Positions 62,753 through 64,000 of a DNA stretch of 64,000 bases are shown here, in pieces. The DNA lies in assembly GCA_013398615.1 (NCBI GenBank), contig VZSR01000520.1:29741604-29805603 (forward strand). Reading direction: 5' to 3'. This DNA comes from Brachypodius melanocephalos (taxonomy: Eukaryota > Chordata > Aves > Passeriformes > Pycnonotidae). The notes beneath the pieces are model-generated. The model did not search any database, was not told where the DNA came from, and saw only the letters and a list, made by a program, of their open reading frames with translations. Numbering within the stretch: the stretch's first letter is position 1; every line of letters starts with the position of its first letter. The translations under genes and the position numbers were made by a program.

Positions 62753-64000
62753 TGTCCGAGTAAGAGGGTAATGATGCATACTGTAAACCATACCAACAGA
62801 TCTGCCTTGATACACCCCACCCAGGACCTCAGCACCTGTTTAACATAACAGCCCTGTCAATGTTGGCATGAGCTGTTCATTTGCATTTCCATATAAGACA
62901 TAGGCAAGAGTTCAGGATAATGACTAAATCCAGTGTGGATGTACTTCAGGAGCTAGAAAAGCACAAGCTAGTCTCACAAGTTTTCCATCATATCAAATGT
63001 GAGCTAAGAGACAAGCAAGGTTCCTGACAGCTAAAGACCCTGAGGTGGGCTCACAGAAGCAGGTTGAATTAGTGGCCTTTTACTCCAGACATCATCCAAA
63101 ACAAGTTTGGTGTGAAGCTTTTCTAAGTAATACCTGACAGTTGGATGCAGAAAAGTAGGAAGCCTTCCAAGTGAAGTACCCGAGGTGATTAGGGAAAAAA
63201 TGTAATTTGTGCAAAGATAATTTAGTCAAGGCACTGAGCGAAATAGTTCTGCAGTTAACAAATGTGCTTTCAGAATGCTAATAGATGTTTTCGTCTGGGT
63301 CTCAAGTCTCAAACAAAGACAGTGAACTTTAACGATGCAATAGAGAGATGTTTGGGGGAGGAGGTGGGTTCATTTCTTTTGTTTTCTTTCACTAGATTGC
63401 AGCTAGAATCGACACATGGCACTAACACCAGATTTCTCCAGATCGGTGAAAGGATGAGGGGCATCAAGTCGCCTGGGACGAATTTTTTGTGATCAAATGC
63501 TGTTTCAGGGTTTCTCAGTCTTAGAATAATAATAACAAGCTTATTAGTGTTCACCTAATTTAAATCAGATGTTTCTCTTCAACATCCTAGAGAGTGATCT
63601 GGGACCTTTACGAAGTGCAGCCTTGCAGGTGATGTGTTTGTGACACAGGGCACCATCCACTGCCACTGAGCTGAGATTCACTAAGTAACACCTCCCAAGT
63701 AGTTAAAAGCTTATGAAGACTTTCTCAGTGCTCTTGGTTTAGCTCTGACTTTGTCAAAGTCTTCTATTACAGAATATATTGATGAATAAATATTCTTCAG
63801 TAATATAACAGCTCTGTAAAAGTATTCTGCAAGTATCCAAGCAACTGCACATCACATTGTCTGATCTGATTACACTTACCAACCCCACAGAAAGAGCAGT
63901 CTTTTCTAGTGCCTTTAGCAGAAACTGGACACAGATGCTCAAATTTTGTTTTCTACTTTTGAGGTAGACAGCTCCAACCTCACAAAATAGAAATCTTTTT

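Larger units (their letters stand above)
53873..64000. other. Sequence downstream of NRXN3: no gene seen
   Basis: Open frames here are short or have no family resemblance, including one of 147 codons on the minus strand at 58078-58521, and are consistent with chance. Contents I can name are the CR1 copy at 55409-55835, an A-rich run at 57608 and a small tandem duplication at 62701. The rest is unremarkable AT-rich sequence. It should be the region 3' of NRXN3. Confidence 0.6.

Overview
The window reads as vertebrate, most likely bird, nuclear DNA. It is AT-rich and almost entirely non-coding. It carries scattered CR1 non-LTR retrotransposon pieces, some ending in the avian-type 8-bp ATTCTGTG/ATTCTATG tail, and its exons have canonical GT/AG boundaries. 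The species cannot be fixed from the sequence. The only gene I can support is the 3' end of neurexin-3 (NRXN3) on the + strand. Neurexins are presynaptic adhesion receptors.

Layout. Positions 1-15996 are the end of an intron whose upstream exon lies outside the window. Positions 15997-16072 are a 76-bp exon coding the acidic cysteine-loop of the extracellular stalk. Positions 16073-50286 are a ~34 kb intron spanning the region known as splice site 5 (SS5). Inside it, 42501-42610 is an alternative terminal exon. It is in phase with the 76-bp exon and ends the protein in a short hydrophobic tail, so that product is secreted or GPI-anchored. Positions 50287-51212 are the coding part of the normal last exon: the long SS5 insert, stalk, transmembrane helix, cytoplasmic tail and C-terminal PDZ ligand EYYV. 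A long 3' UTR follows to about 53.87 kb. From there to 64000 I see no gene, only one clear CR1 copy and simple repeats.

How the pieces work together. The 76-bp exon ends in phase 1. Four acceptors downstream all accept phase 1: 42501, 50287, 50590 and 50911. The first replaces the membrane anchor. The other three shorten the stalk in steps of 101 and 107 codons while keeping the membrane anchor. The window is therefore a splice hub that sets membrane attachment and stalk length. Weaker candidates (a possible further terminal exon at 41121, read-through of the 76-bp exon, and a UTR-like block at 21.2-22.9 kb) are listed with low confidence.

Repeats are mainly CR1: near 0.16, 0.66, 2.35, 8.98 and 38.48 kb on the + strand, and near 30.1, 34.13, 36.9 and 55.41 kb on the - strand. 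There are also microsatellites and homopolymer runs. No RNA gene, CRISPR array or bacterial feature was seen.
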